Of a stretch of 64,000 nt of DNA, positions 37,197-46,397 are shown piece after piece (position 1 is the first letter of the stretch; every line of letters starts with the position of its first letter). The position numbers and the translations under genes were made by a program. The notes beneath the pieces are model-generated. The model was not told the origin of the DNA. It saw only the letters and a program-made list of their open reading frames with translations, and did not search any database. Location of the stretch: positions 124,001 through 188,000 of the forward strand of contig NZ_QEKW01000001.1 in assembly GCF_003096675.1 (NCBI RefSeq). Reading direction: 5' to 3'. The stretch is from Actinomycetospora cinnamomea (GTDB lineage Bacteria; Actinomycetota; Actinomycetes; Mycobacteriales; Pseudonocardiaceae).

Positions 37197-38747
37197 GTGC
37201 ACCCGGTGGATCCCCCGGCCGACGACCGGTCCGACGCCGCGGGCGGCCCGGTGCCCCCGGCGCGCCGGGACGACCCACGACACGACCCACGACACGACCC
37301 ACGACACGACCCACGACACGACTACGACCTGCTCGTCATCGGCTCGGGCCCGGGCGGGCAGAAGGCCGCCATCGCCGCGGCGAAGCTCGGCCGGCGCGTC
37401 GCGGTCGTCGAGCGGCGAGGCATGATCGGCGGCGTCTGCACCCAGACCGGCACGATCCCGTCGAAGACGCTGCGCGAAGCCGTCCTCTACCTCACCGGCT
37501 ACGCCATGCGCGGGCTCTACGGCGAGAGCTATCGGGTGAAGCAGGACATCACCGTCCAGGACCTCCTCGCGCGCACCCACTTCGTCATCGGGCGCGAGGA
37601 GGAGGTCATCCGCGCCCAGCTGCAACGCAACCGGGTGGACCTCTACAGCGGGGCCGGGCGCTTCCTCGACGAGCACACCGTCGAGGTGCTGGGCGAGCAG
37701 CTGGGCGAGCGGAGCGACGGGAGGGTGTTCCGCGGGGAGCACCAGACGATCACCGCCGAGCGGATCGTCATCGCGACCGGCACGCGGCCCGCCCGGCCCT
37801 CCCAGGTCGAGTTCGACGACCACCGCGTCGTCGACTCCGACGGCATCCTCGCCATGGAGCGGATCCCGTCGAGCATGGTCGTCGTCGGCGCCGGCGTCAT
37901 CGGCATCGAGTACGCCTCGATGTTCGCCGCGCTCGGCACGCGCGTGACCGTCGTCGAGCGGCGTCCGACGATGCTCGACTTCTGCGACGCCGAGGTCGTC
38001 GAGTCGCTGAAGTTCCACCTGCGCGATCTCGCCGTCACCTTCCGGTTCGGCGAGGAGGTCGCCGGGGTCGCGGTGTCGGACCGCGGCACGATCACCACGC
38101 TCGCGTCGGGCAAGAAGATCCCGGCCGAGACCGTCATGTACTCCGCGGGCCGTCAGGGCGTCACCGACGAGCTCGGCGTCGCGCGCGCGGGGCTCGAGGC
38201 CGACGCGCGCGGGCGCCTCAAGGTCGACGAGCACTTCCGCACGGCGGTGCCGCACATCTACGCCGTCGGCGACGTCATCGGCTTCCCCGCGCTCGCCGCG
38301 ACGTCGATGGAGCAGGGCCGGCAGGCGGCGTACCACGCGTTCGGCGAGCAGGTGCACTCGGCGGCCGGCATCACGCCGTTCGGCATCTACACGTTCCCCG
38401 AGGTCAGCTACTGCGGCGCCACCGAGGCCGAGCTGACCGAGGCGGCGATCCCCTACGAGGTCGGCATCTCCCGCTACCGGGAACTCGCGCGCGGCCAGAT
38501 CGTCGGCGACGACTACGGGATGCTCAAGCTGCTGGTGTCGCCGGAGAGCCACGCGCTGCTCGGGGTGCACGTGTTCGGGACGTCGGCCACCGAGCTGGTG
38601 CACGTCGGGCAGGCCATCATGGGCTGCGGCGGCACCGTCGACTACCTCGTCGACGCCGTCCTCAACTACCCGACGCTCTCGGAGGCCTACAAGGTGGCCG
38701 CCCTCGACGCCACGAACAAGATCCGTGCCCTCGAACAGTTCGCCTGA
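37197..38747 (+). CDS. sthA: Soluble pyridine nucleotide transhydrogenase (Si-specific)
   Basis: A 516-residue flavoprotein of the disulfide-reductase superfamily. It has the FAD site [20 protein letters not shown], the SthA hallmark [19 protein letters not shown] in which the redox Cys pair is degenerate, the NAD site [20 protein letters not shown] and the dimerisation domain [18 protein letters not shown]. It moves electrons between NADH and NADP+ without membrane energy. The N-terminus is extended by about 40 residues that include four DPRH units from a 12-bp tandem repeat (37272-37319). GTG 37197 has GAGGG upstream; GTG 37251 would still include the repeats. It overlaps the kynureninase-like gene by 23 nt. 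Confidence 0.93.
   Translation: MHPVDPPADDRSDAAGGPVPPARRDDPRHDPRHDPRHDPRHDYDLLVIGSGPGGQKAAIAAAKLGRRVAVVERRGMIGGVCTQTGTIPSKTLREAVLYLTGYAMRGLYGESYRVKQDITVQDLLARTHFVIGREEEVIRAQLQRNRVDLYSGAGRFLDEHTVEVLGEQLGERSDGRVFRGEHQTITAERIVIATGTRPARPSQVEFDDHRVVDSDGILAMERIPSSMVVVGAGVIGIEYASMFAALGTRVTVVERRPTMLDFCDAEVVESLKFHLRDLAVTFRFGEEVAGVAVSDRGTITTLASGKKIPAETVMYSAGRQGVTDELGVARAGLEADARGRLKVDEHFRTAVPHIYAVGDVIGFPALAATSMEQGRQAAYHAFGEQVHSAAGITPFGIYTFPEVSYCGATEAELTEAAIPYEVGISRYRELARGQIVGDDYGMLKLLVSPESHALLGVHVFGTSATELVHVGQAIMGCGGTVDYLVDAVLNYPTLSEAYKVAALDATNKIRALEQFA
37272..37319 (+). repeat. 12-bp tandem repeat, four copies, in sthA
   Basis: GACCCACGACAC is repeated four times without mismatch and encodes (Asp-Pro-Arg-His)x4. 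The unit keeps the frame, so copy-number change would only alter the length of the N-terminal extension. Confidence 0.95.
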
Positions 38748-39879
38748 GCCCGGCTTCGCCCGCGACGCCTTCGTCCTCCCCCGCGCCCCCGGCGGCGGCG
38801 ACGCCGTGTACCTCGCCGGCAACTCCCTGGGCGCCCAGCCCCGCGCCGCGCGCCGGGCGGTGCTCGTTGCCGTCGACGACCAGTGGGGCGCGGTCGGTGT
38901 GGCCGGCTGGGAGGAGTGCGGCTGGTGGGCGACGCCTCAGCGGCTCGGCGACCGGGTCGGCGCCCTCGTCGGAGCGGCGCCCGGGCAGGTCGTCGTCGGC
39001 GACTCGACGTCGGTGCAGCTCTTCGGGGCGCTGATCGCCGCCGCGCGGCTGCGCCCCGGGCGCAGCGTGCTGCTCTCCGACGCCGGGCACTTCCCCACCG
39101 ACCGCTACCTGGCTTCCTCCGTGGCCCGGCTGACGGGGCTGACCCTGGCCACCGGCACCCCCGACGCGCTGGCGCCGGACGGGGACACCGCCGTCGTCGC
39201 CGTGCCCGCCGTCGACTTCCGCACCGGCGAGCGCTGGGATCTCGCCGCGATCACCGCGCGGGCACACACCGCGGGCGCGGTAGTGGTCGCCGACCTCTCC
39301 CACGCGGTCGGGGCGATGCCGGTGGCGCTCGACGACCTGGTCATCGACCTCGCCGTCGGGTGCACCTACAAGTACCTCAACGGGGGTCCGGGCGCGCCGG
39401 CGTTCGCCTACGTCGCCGCCCGGCACCACGACGTGCTCGACCCGCCGCTGACCGGCTGGACCGGGCACGCCGACCCGTTCGGGATGACCGAGGACTGGAC
39501 CCCGGCACCCGGCGTCGGACGCCTGCGCGTGGGCACGCCGCCGATGCTCTCGATGCTCGCGCTCGACGGCGCGCTGGACGTGTTCGCCGGTGTCGACCTC
39601 GCCGCCGTCCGGGCGGCGTCGCTGGCGCTGGGCGACGCGTTCCTGGCAGCGCTGCCGGAGGGGGTCGAGGTCGTGACGCCCCGTGAACCCGCGCGTCGCG
39701 GCGGGCACGTCGCGGTGCGGGTGAGCGACGCCGAGGGCCTCCGTGCGGCCCTGGCCCACCGCGGCGTGGTGGTCGACGCCCGCCCGCCGGATCTCCTGCG
39801 CTTCGGCTTCGCGGCGCCCTACGTCACGCTCGACGACGCCCGCACCGCAGCGCGGGAACTCGCCGCCCTACTGGGCTGA
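38725..39879 (+). CDS. Kynureninase-like PLP-dependent aminotransferase class V protein
   Basis: A 384-residue fold-type I PLP enzyme. [15 protein letters not shown] near residue 28 is close to the kynureninase signature. The PLP lysine is in [16 protein letters not shown] (near 217) and the Asp binding the pyridine nitrogen is in [12 protein letters not shown]. Kynureninase cleaves kynurenine to anthranilate and alanine, but no other tryptophan-degradation gene is nearby, so activity on a related substrate is equally possible. The GTG start overlaps the last 23 nt of sthA, indicating coupling. A long hairpin follows the stop. Confidence 0.8.
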   Translation: MPSNSSPEPGFARDAFVLPRAPGGGDAVYLAGNSLGAQPRAARRAVLVAVDDQWGAVGVAGWEECGWWATPQRLGDRVGALVGAAPGQVVVGDSTSVQLFGALIAAARLRPGRSVLLSDAGHFPTDRYLASSVARLTGLTLATGTPDALAPDGDTAVVAVPAVDFRTGERWDLAAITARAHTAGAVVVADLSHAVGAMPVALDDLVIDLAVGCTYKYLNGGPGAPAFAYVAARHHDVLDPPLTGWTGHADPFGMTEDWTPAPGVGRLRVGTPPMLSMLALDGALDVFAGVDLAAVRAASLALGDAFLAALPEGVEVVTPREPARRGGHVAVRVSDAEGLRAALAHRGVVVDARPPDLLRFGFAAPYVTLDDARTAARELAALLG

Positions 39880-39899
39880 ACGGCCGAGCGCCCGATGTC

Positions 39900-39946
39900 A
39901 GCGGTGTGGCACCACGGACACTCAGTGTCCGCGGTGCCACACCGCT
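39900..39946. terminator. Long bidirectional hairpin between convergent genes
   Basis: 22-bp stem (39900-39921 with 39925-39946) with a single mismatch and a 3-nt loop, lying between the kynureninase-like gene and the baeRF2 gene. No U-tract. Confidence 0.85.
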
Positions 39947-39967
39947 GCCACGAAGGGACTGCTCCGT

Positions 39968-41095
39968 TCAGCTGCCGGTCGGGAAGCGCAGGATCGCGCC
40001 GACGTGGTCGACGAGGTCGGTGCCCCCGCCCAGGACGTCGACGTTGCCGCCGAGCGCGCCCACGGTGCGCAGGAGCACCTGCTCGGCGGGCCGCTTGACC
40101 GGCTCGGTGTCCGAGAGCTGCGCCAGGTTCTTCGGGTCGGTGGAGATCTGCTCCGGCGACGAGCCGACGTACAGCTCGCCCGGGACCTCCTTGCCCGCGA
40201 TCACCAGCAGCGTGTCGACGGCGCCCTGCCGTGCAGCCTCGAGCACCGGCTCGAATCCCTCGACGGCGTTGCCGTGACCCTTGGCCTCCTGGAACCGCTG
40301 GCGGACCTGAGCCTCGCGCTCGGTGGCGAACTCCCCCGCCGTGGTCAGCAGCGCGTCCTCGAGCGCGTCCTCCGACGCCCCGGCCGCGCGGCTGCCGGCC
40401 TCGATCTCGCGCACGATGTCGGCGAGGTCGCCGGGCAGCTGCGAACGCACCGCGTGCCGGCCCTGCACCTCTCCCGCGATGGCGAGCACCTCGGGACGGA
40501 ACGAGCCCGCGATCGAGCGGATGCCCTTCACGACCTCCTCGGCGTTCTGGTACGAGGCCATCTCGTGGCGGTTCTGCCGCGTGCGGTTGCCCAGCCCCTG
40601 GCCGCGGGCCTTGTGGACCGTCTCGAGTGCGTCGCCCTTGACCGTCTGCTCGTCCAGCTCGCGCGCGCCCTCGTCGTTGGCCGCGATCACCTGGTACAGG
40701 TCGCCGCCGGTCTGGTCGACGACCGCGAGCAGGACGCGCACCGACCCGCCCTGGGTGCGGTAGTAGCGACCCAGCTCGGGCAGCGGCGACCACAGCGCCA
40801 CGTCGCCGCCCGCGGCGACGCCCTCGACGGCGTCGTCGAACAGCACGCCCTCCGAGGAGGCCACGAGCACGCGGCCGAGGCCGGTGACGGCGCCTGGACG
40901 CTCCCCGCCCAGCTCGTCGTCGAGCGCGGCGAGTGTCTTGTCGTCCGCGCCGGCCTCCCGCAGCTGGTTCGACAGGTCACGCCAGCGCAGCTCGATCTGC
41001 TTGGCGGAGTCCTCCTCCGCCTGCCGGGCCTCCAGGTAGACCGTCGCGAACGGCCCCGGCCGCTCGAAGAGTTCCCGCGTGCGCGACAGGTCCAT
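39968..41095 (-). CDS. baeRF2 domain protein (Rv2629/Vms1-like release-factor fold)
   Basis: A 375-residue protein resembling the bacterial archaeo-eukaryotic release factor 1-like group, including mycobacterial Rv2629. It begins MDLSRTRELFERPGPFATVY and has VLLAVVDQTGGDLYQV in mid-protein. The putative peptidyl-tRNA-hydrolysis region is HKARGQGLGNRTRQNRHEMA and the Rossmann half has RPEVLAIAGEVQGRHAV. Relatives are proposed to rescue stalled ribosomes or bind ribosomes during dormancy. No GGQ tripeptide is present; GQG at about residue 175 is the nearest. ATG 41095 has AGGAGG 8 nt upstream. Confidence 0.8.
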   Translation of the reverse strand: MDLSRTRELFERPGPFATVYLEARQAEEDSAKQIELRWRDLSNQLREAGADDKTLAALDDELGGERPGAVTGLGRVLVASSEGVLFDDAVEGVAAGGDVALWSPLPELGRYYRTQGGSVRVLLAVVDQTGGDLYQVIAANDEGARELDEQTVKGDALETVHKARGQGLGNRTRQNRHEMASYQNAEEVVKGIRSIAGSFRPEVLAIAGEVQGRHAVRSQLPGDLADIVREIEAGSRAAGASEDALEDALLTTAGEFATEREAQVRQRFQEAKGHGNAVEGFEPVLEAARQGAVDTLLVIAGKEVPGELYVGSSPEQISTDPKNLAQLSDTEPVKRPAEQVLLRTVGALGGNVDVLGGGTDLVDHVGAILRFPTGS

Positions 41096-41402
41096 CCGGT
41101 GTTCCTCCTGCTCCACCCCGCCGTGCCTGACCGGCGGGGAAACGTCGATTGCGTCCAGCAGCCATACCCTCTCGCCCCCTCCGGGATGCCTCACCGCCGG
41201 GTGTCGGAGCTGCGCCCGCACCCCGGCCTCCCGGGGCAGGGACCGCGCCGGCGTGGCGAGCCCCGCCTCCGCCGGCCGACCGCGACGCGGTGCCCCGATC
41301 CGTCCGACCGGCGCCACCGTGCGCGCCGGTCGTCCACGACCACAGCGCGACGGCCCCGCGACGCCGTGCTCCGGGGCTCGATCCTTGCCGTTCCGACACT
41401 CG
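41096..41402. other. Intergenic region between divergent baeRF2 and padR genes
   Basis: A 354-nt gap in total. At 41116-41139 CCCCGCCG/CGGCGGGG forms an 8-bp hairpin in the baeRF2 leader. Otherwise I see nothing assignable up to the PadR-site palindrome. Frames here lack start signals. Confidence 0.5.
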
Positions 41403-41412
41403 CGATATATCG
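41403..41412. promoter_or_regulatory. Probable PadR operator
   Basis: CGATATATCG is a perfect palindrome and the only A/T-rich stretch in this GC-rich region. It lies 37 nt before the padR ATG. TATCGT within it could be the -10, so autorepression is likely. Confidence 0.5.
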
Positions 41413-41449
41413 TTGACGTGTCGCGATCGAACCGAGAAGGAGGAGCGAC

Positions 41450-42211
41450 ATGAACACGCATGACGTTCCCGGCGGAGGCCGGGACGAGGGACACCAGGGA
41501 CACCACGGGCCGCACGCGCACCACGAGCACGGCCCGCGTCGGCACGGCGGGTTCGCCCGCGCGGCGGTGTTCGGCGAGGTGGCGGGCGGCCCCCGCGGTC
41601 GGTTCCGGCGCGGTCGCCGCGGCGGCCCGTTCGGCCGTCCCGACGGGCCCGGCGGCTTCGGACCGGGCGGCTTCGGGCCCGGGGGCTTCGGGCCCGGGGG
41701 CCCGCGGGGTGGACACCGCGGGCGCCGCTCGCGCGGTGACGTGCGCACGGCGCTGCTGGCCCTGCTCGCCGAGGAGCCGATGCACGGCTACCAGATCATC
41801 CAGGAGATCGCCGAGCGCTCCGGCGGGGCGTGGCGCCCCAGCCCGGGGTCGGTGTACCCGACGGTCTCGCAGCTGGCCGACGAGGGCCTCGTGCGCACCG
41901 AGAAGGCCGACGGCCGCTCGGTGATCCACCTGACCGACGCCGGCCGCACCTACGTCGCCGAGCACCGCGAAGAGCTCGACGCCGTGTGGAACACCGCGGC
42001 GGCCGAGGACGGCTTTGCCGCGCTGCGCGAGGCGGGCCGCGGGCTCGCCGGCGCCGTGGCCCAGGTCGCGCAGGTCGGCCGGGACGAGCAGGTCGCCGAG
42101 GCCGTGCGCCTGCTCGACGACACCCGACGCCGGCTCTACCTGCTGCTCGCGGGCGAGCCGACGGGCACGACCGGCGAGGACGGGACCGACGAGACGGGCA
42201 CGGCCGGGTGA
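41450..42211 (+). CDS. PadR family transcriptional regulator with His/Gly-rich N-terminus
   Basis: A 253-residue regulator. The PadR winged helix spans about residues 97-170 (DVRTALLALLAEEPMHGYQI, then SGGAWRPSPGSVYPTVSQL), with a C-terminal helical dimerisation segment. Unusually, the first 90 residues are His-rich (GHQGHHGPHAHHEHGPRRHG), then Arg/Gly-rich, then three GGFGP units encoded by a 15-bp repeat. His clusters suggest binding of nickel, zinc or copper. AAGGAGGAG lies 5 nt before ATG 41450. PadR proteins usually repress a neighbouring transporter or enzyme; the following hydrolase gene is broken, so the target is unclear. Confidence 0.88.
   Translation: MNTHDVPGGGRDEGHQGHHGPHAHHEHGPRRHGGFARAAVFGEVAGGPRGRFRRGRRGGPFGRPDGPGGFGPGGFGPGGFGPGGPRGGHRGRRSRGDVRTALLALLAEEPMHGYQIIQEIAERSGGAWRPSPGSVYPTVSQLADEGLVRTEKADGRSVIHLTDAGRTYVAEHREELDAVWNTAAAEDGFAALREAGRGLAGAVAQVAQVGRDEQVAEAVRLLDDTRRRLYLLLAGEPTGTTGEDGTDETGTAG
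41651..41695 (+). repeat. 15-bp repeat, three copies, in padR
   Basis: Three near-identical 15-nt units encode GGFGP three times in the Gly-rich N-terminal extension. Confidence 0.8.
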
Positions 42212-42318
42212 GCCGTCGTCACGCGGCGGCAACGCGGCCGTCACCCGTGGTCACACCGCGGACCTAGGCTCGTGTCGATCACCGGCGTCGAGCCGACCGA
42301 GGAGGCCACGGACCGGCC

Positions 42319-43315
42319 GTGTTGCTGCGCCGCCCGCCGTCGGGGCCGCCCTCGCCCGGACCCGTCCTGCGCGACGTGCCGGGCGAGGAGTGGACCCTGC
42401 GCTACCGCACGGTCCACGGCTACCGCCGCGCGTTCCGGATGGCGGGCTCGGGTCCGGTCCTGCTGCTAATCCACGGCATCGGCGACGACTCGTCGACGTG
42501 GCGCCCGCTGCTCGACGACCTCGCCCGCGACCACACCGTGCTCGCCCCCGACCTGCTCGGTCACGGCGGCTCGGACAAGCCCCGCGGCGACTACTCGGTC
42601 GCGGCCTACGCGTCGAGGCCAGCACGCCGATAGGGGCATGCGGGACCTGCTCGGGGTGCTCGACATCGACCGCGTCACGCTCGTCGGGCACTCGCTCGGC
42701 GGCGGGATCGCGATGCAGTTCGCCTACCAGTACCCGGAGCGCACCGAGCGGATCGTGCTCGTCGGCGCCGGCGGGGTCTCACGGTCGGTGAGCCCGGCGC
42801 TGCGCGCCGCCTCGCTGCCGGGCGCCCAGCTCGTCCTCGGGATGCTCGGCCTGCCCGGGATGCGCACCCCGACCGAGGCCGCGGTCTGGGCGCTGCGCCA
42901 CCTCGACCACCCGCTGGGTCGCGACGCCGAGGACCTCGTCCGCATCGTCGATGCCCTCCCCGACGCGACCAGTCGCAGCGCCTTCCTCCGGACCCTGCGC
43001 GCGGTGGTCGACTGGCGCGGGCAGGTCGTCACCATGCTCGACCGCTGCTACCTCACCGCCGGCATGCCGACCCTGCTGCTCTGGGGCGGCGACGACGTGA
43101 TCGTGCCCGTGGAGCACGCGCAGCTCGCCCACGAGGCCATGCCGGGCAGCCGCCTCGAGGTCTTCGACGGCGCGGGGCACTTCCCGTTCCACACCCACCC
43201 GGACGAGGTGCTGCGGGCGCTGCGGGAGTTCCTCGCCGACACCGAACCCGCGCACTGGAGCGCTGCCGAGTGGCGGGCGCTGCTCCGGCGCGGTCGCGTC
43301 GCCGGCGATGGGTGA
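42319..43315 (+). pseudogene. Alpha/beta hydrolase gene interrupted by a frameshift and stop
   Basis: Two fragments of one hydrolase lie in different frames. The first (42319-42633) ends after LLLIHGIGDDSSTWRPLLDD and DLLGHGGSDKPRGDYSVAAYA, reaching TAG at 42631. The second resumes in another frame at ATG 42638 with MRDLLGVLDIDRVTLVGHS, the nucleophile elbow, and continues to the catalytic DDVIVPVEHA and GAGHFPFHTHP. In intact relatives VAAYA runs into GMRDLLG within a few residues. Here about 22 extra nt (near 42614-42635) break the frame. Codon bias is normal on both sides. Either a recent pseudogene or an assembly error. A -10-like TAGGCT lies at 42265-42270. Confidence 0.8.
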
Positions 43316-43325
43316 GGATGGCGTC

Positions 43326-45398
43326 GTGAGCGCCTCCTCCCCCGCCACCGAGTCAGCCGAGTCAGCCGAGTCAGCCGAGTCAGCCGACGACCCCTACCTC
43401 TGGCTCGAGGACGTCACGGGCGACGACGCGCTGGCGTGGGTGAAGGAGCGGAACGCCGAGTCGCTGGACGAGCTCACCGGATCCGACCGATTCGCCGAGC
43501 TGCGCGACGAACTGCGGGCCGTGCTCGACGCCGACGACCGCATCCCCTACGTCCGACGGCGCGGCGACCGGCTCTACAACTTCTGGCAGGACGCCGCGCA
43601 CCCCCGCGGCCTGTGGCGGCGCACGACGCTGGAGAGCTACCGCTCGGGCGACCCCGACTGGGAGCTCCTGCTCGACGTCGACGCGCTGGCCGCGTCCGAG
43701 GACGAGAACTGGGTGTGGTCGGGCGCCGCGGTGCGCTGGCCCGACCACCAGCGCGCGCTCGTGCAGCTCTCCCGCGGTGGCGCGGACGCGACCGTCGTAC
43801 GCGAGTACGACCTCGCGACGACGACCTGGGTGGACGACGGGTTCACGCTGCCCGAGGCCAAGAGCCGGGTCGGCTGGATCGACGACGACACCGTCTTCGT
43901 CGGCACCGACCTCGGGCCGGGCTCGCTGACGACCTCCGGCTACCCGCGGGTGATGCGGCGCTGGCGGCGGGGGCAGCCGGTCGCCGAGGCCGAGGTCGTC
44001 TACGAGGCCGCGGAGGGCGACGTCTCAGCCTTCGCCGCGCACGACCACACCGAGGGCTGGGAGCGCGACTTCGTCGGGCGGAGCCCCGACTTCCACACCA
44101 CCGAGGAGTACCTGCTGCGCCCCGACGGGTCGCGCGTCCTGATCGACGTCCCCGCCGACGCCGAGACCGACGTCCATCGCGAGTGGCTGCTCGTGCGCAC
44201 CCGCTCCCCCTGGACGTTGGAGGGTGTCGAGCACCCGGCGGGCGCGTTGCTGTGCTTCGGGTTCGACGAGTACCTGGCGGGCGACCGGACGGCCCGCGTG
44301 CTCTTCGAGCCCACCCCCGGCCGCTCGCTGAGCTACCACGCCTGGACGCGTCACCACCTCGTGCTCGCGGTGCTGACCGACGTCGTGACGCGGCTCGAGG
44401 TGCTCACGCCGGGCCGGGACTGGGCGCGCCGCGAGCTGCCCGCCGGGCCGGAGCTCGGGTCGGTGGACGTCGACGGCGTCGACCCCGACCAGGGCGACGA
44501 GTACTTCCTCGACACCGACGGCTACACCCAGCCCTCGACGTTCCTGCGCGGCGAGCTCGGCCTCGAGACCGACCCCGAGCCCGAGGTGCTGCGCACCGCC
44601 CCGGCGCGCTTCGACGCGACCGGGCTGGAGGTGCGCCAGTACTTCGCGACCTCCGACGACGGCACGCAGGTCCCCTACTTCGTGGTCGGGCGGGTGGCCG
44701 ACACCCCGGGGCCGACGCTGATGACGGGCTACGGCGGCTTCGAGATCGCCCTGACACCCGGCTACAGCGGCGTCGTCGGGCGCGGCTGGCTCGCCCGCGG
44801 CGGCACGTACGTCGTGGCCAACATCCGCGGCGGCGGCGAGTACGGGCCGACATGGCACACCGCGGCGCTGGGCGAGCACCGCCACCGCGCGTACGAGGAC
44901 TTCGCGGCCGTGGCGCGCGACCTCGTCGCCCGCGGGATCACCACGCACGAGCAGCTGGCGATCCACGGCGGCAGCAACGGCGGGCTGCTCATGGGCGTGA
45001 TGCTCACGCGCTACCCCGAGCTCTTCGGCGCGATCGTGGTGATGGTGCCGCTGTTCGACATGCGGCGGTTCCACCTGCTGCTGGCCGGGGCGTCGTGGAT
45101 GGCGGAGTACGGCGACCCCGACGTGCCCGAGGAGTGGGCCTGGATCGCGCAGTACTCGCCGTACCAGAACCTGTCGGGGGACGCCTCCTACCCGCCGGTG
45201 CTGGTCACGACCTCGACCCGCGACGACCGCGTCCACCCCGCCCACGCCCGCAAGGCGGTCGCCCGCCTGCGCGAGCAGGGCCACCGCGTCGAGTACTACG
45301 AGAACATCGAGGGCGGCCACGGCGGCGCGGCCGACAACGCCCAGCGCGCGTTCCAGTGGGCGCTCGTGTTCGAGTTCTGCTGGCGGCAGGTGGGCTGA
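43326..45398 (+). CDS. S9 family peptidase (prolyl oligopeptidase type)
   Basis: A 690-residue serine peptidase. The N-terminal beta-propeller (DDPYLWLEDVTGDDALAWVK to about residue 420) guards a C-terminal alpha/beta hydrolase domain. The catalytic Ser is in IHGGSNGGLLMG, Asp in TSTRDDRVHPAHARK and His in ENIEGGHGGAADN. It cleaves short peptides after proline, or a related bond, in the cytoplasm. GTG 43326 is preferred; ATG 43308 overlaps the preceding stop. Near the start, four ESA units come from a perfect 9-bp tandem repeat. The propeller departs from classical POP, so specificity is uncertain. A 44-bp palindrome follows. Confidence 0.93.
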   Translation: MSASSPATESAESAESAESADDPYLWLEDVTGDDALAWVKERNAESLDELTGSDRFAELRDELRAVLDADDRIPYVRRRGDRLYNFWQDAAHPRGLWRRTTLESYRSGDPDWELLLDVDALAASEDENWVWSGAAVRWPDHQRALVQLSRGGADATVVREYDLATTTWVDDGFTLPEAKSRVGWIDDDTVFVGTDLGPGSLTTSGYPRVMRRWRRGQPVAEAEVVYEAAEGDVSAFAAHDHTEGWERDFVGRSPDFHTTEEYLLRPDGSRVLIDVPADAETDVHREWLLVRTRSPWTLEGVEHPAGALLCFGFDEYLAGDRTARVLFEPTPGRSLSYHAWTRHHLVLAVLTDVVTRLEVLTPGRDWARRELPAGPELGSVDVDGVDPDQGDEYFLDTDGYTQPSTFLRGELGLETDPEPEVLRTAPARFDATGLEVRQYFATSDDGTQVPYFVVGRVADTPGPTLMTGYGGFEIALTPGYSGVVGRGWLARGGTYVVANIRGGGEYGPTWHTAALGEHRHRAYEDFAAVARDLVARGITTHEQLAIHGGSNGGLLMGVMLTRYPELFGAIVVMVPLFDMRRFHLLLAGASWMAEYGDPDVPEEWAWIAQYSPYQNLSGDASYPPVLVTTSTRDDRVHPAHARKAVARLREQGHRVEYYENIEGGHGGAADNAQRAFQWALVFEFCWRQVG
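43350..43385 (+). repeat. 9-bp tandem repeat, four copies, in the S9 peptidase gene
   Basis: GAGTCAGCC repeated four times perfectly, encoding (Glu-Ser-Ala)x4 in the N-terminal linker. Frame is kept if copy number changes. Confidence 0.95.
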
Positions 45399-45403
45399 CT
45401 CGT

Positions 45404-45447
45404 ATGTGCGTGATCTTCCGAGCTATAGCTCGGAAGATCACGCACAT
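45404..45447. terminator. 44-bp perfect palindrome between convergent genes
   Basis: A 22-nt half-site beginning ATGTGCGTGATC is followed directly by its reverse complement, five nt after the S9 peptidase stop and two nt before the GNAT stop. A bidirectional terminator is likely. No U-tract, and the A/T content is higher than in the flanks. Confidence 0.85.
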
Positions 45448-45449
45448 GG

Positions 45450-45938
45450 TCACCAGAGGTCGCGGGTGTACCAGTGGTGGGCGTAGGGGTTGGCGTTGTA
45501 CGGCTCGGTCTCGACGAAGCCCTCGCGGGCGTAGAGCGCGCGGGCCTCGAGGAGGTCGTCGGCGGTGTCGAGGACGAGGCGCCGCAGCCCCGCCTCGCGG
45601 GCCAGGTCGGTCAGGTACGCGAGCAGCCGCGTACCCAGCCCCTGCCCGCGCACCTCCGGGTCGACCCACATGCGCTTGATCTCCCCCGCCCCGGGCGGCA
45701 CGTCGGCGCCCTCGTAGCGCAGGCCCGCGCCCCCGACGACGCGGTCGCCCTGCTTGGCGACGACGAAGATGCCCGACGGCGGGGTCAGGGCCAGCGGGTC
45801 GTCGGCGAGGAACTCCTCGGTCCACGTCGGCGCGGGGGCCTTGTCGGGCCAGCGCCGGGCGAGCTCGCCGGCGTAGGCGCGCAGGGCGGCGAGCCCGTCG
45901 GGCGAGTCGGGACGCACGGCGGCCAGGGCGATCTCCAC
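45450..45938 (-). CDS. GNAT family N-acetyltransferase
   Basis: A 162-residue GNAT. It shows GIFVVAKQGDRVVGGAGLRY, KRMWVDPEVRGQGLGTRLLA (acetyl-CoA loop RGQGLG near residue 100) and ALYAREGFVETEPYN near the C-terminus. The overall pattern resembles enzymes that acetylate small amines or toxins, but the substrate is unknown. The start is GTG 45938. It lies 25 nt downstream of the VOC protein gene on the same strand, so both may be expressed from the operator-controlled promoter at 46357-46381. Confidence 0.9.
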   Translation of the reverse strand: MEIALAAVRPDSPDGLAALRAYAGELARRWPDKAPAPTWTEEFLADDPLALTPPSGIFVVAKQGDRVVGGAGLRYEGADVPPGAGEIKRMWVDPEVRGQGLGTRLLAYLTDLAREAGLRRLVLDTADDLLEARALYAREGFVETEPYNANPYAHHWYTRDLW

Positions 45939-45963
45939 GCCCCCATCCTGCCGGGTGGCGTGA

Positions 45964-46341
45964 TCATCCGTTCCAGTCCACCAACTGCACGATCACGCGG
46001 TTGGGGTCGCGGACCTGGAACGCGCGCTCGCCCCACGGCTCGGCGGTCAGGGGCATGGTGACCGTGACGCCCTCGGACTCGAGCCGCGCCAGCTCGCCCT
46101 CGAGGTCGTCGACCTCGAACGCGAGGATCAGCCCCGCGGCGTGCTCGTCACGCTGGTCGGGCGGTAGCGAGGGCAGGCCCGTACGCAGGAAGATCACCGA
46201 CATCCCGGTGTCGGGCCGTCGCAGCGAGGCGAACCCGTCGGCGGCCATGGCCTGCTCGAAACCGAAGTGGTCGACGAGGAAGGCGGCCGACGCCTCGGGA
46301 TCGGCGACGGTGAGGGAAACGGCGGACGCGGTGACCTTCAT
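45964..46341 (-). CDS. VOC family protein (glyoxalase/bleomycin-resistance fold)
   Basis: A 125-residue single-module VOC protein. It starts MKVTASAVSLTVADPEASAA, has the strand SVIFLRTGLPSLPP in the middle, and ends RAFQVRDPNRVIVQLVDW, with a Glu or His metal ligand expected near each end. Members bind or modify small hydrophobic or electrophilic compounds. AAAGGG lies 5 nt before ATG 46341. It is divergent from the TetR gene, and the four-fold GTAC operator sits between their starts, so repression by that TetR protein and induction by a ligand is probable. Confidence 0.88.
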   Translation of the reverse strand: MKVTASAVSLTVADPEASAAFLVDHFGFEQAMAADGFASLRRPDTGMSVIFLRTGLPSLPPDQRDEHAAGLILAFEVDDLEGELARLESEGVTVTMPLTAEPWGERAFQVRDPNRVIVQLVDWNG

Positions 46342-46356
46342 CGGAACCCTTTCTCC

Positions 46357-46381
46357 GTACGTCGTACATCGTACGTTGTAC
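46357..46381. promoter_or_regulatory. Operator with four GTAC cores at 7-bp period between VOC and tetR genes
   Basis: GTAC occurs at 46357, 46364, 46371 and 46378 with 3-nt spacers (GTC, ATC, GTT), forming overlapping palindromes. The position between divergent starts and the symmetry indicate a TetR-type binding site controlling both directions. Confidence 0.7.
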
Positions 46382-46397
46382 ACGAATTTCTGAGACG

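Noticed and set aside
37272-37319. Short tandem repeats that could suggest a CRISPR array
   Set aside because: 12-bp units follow each other without spacers and lie inside a coding frame.
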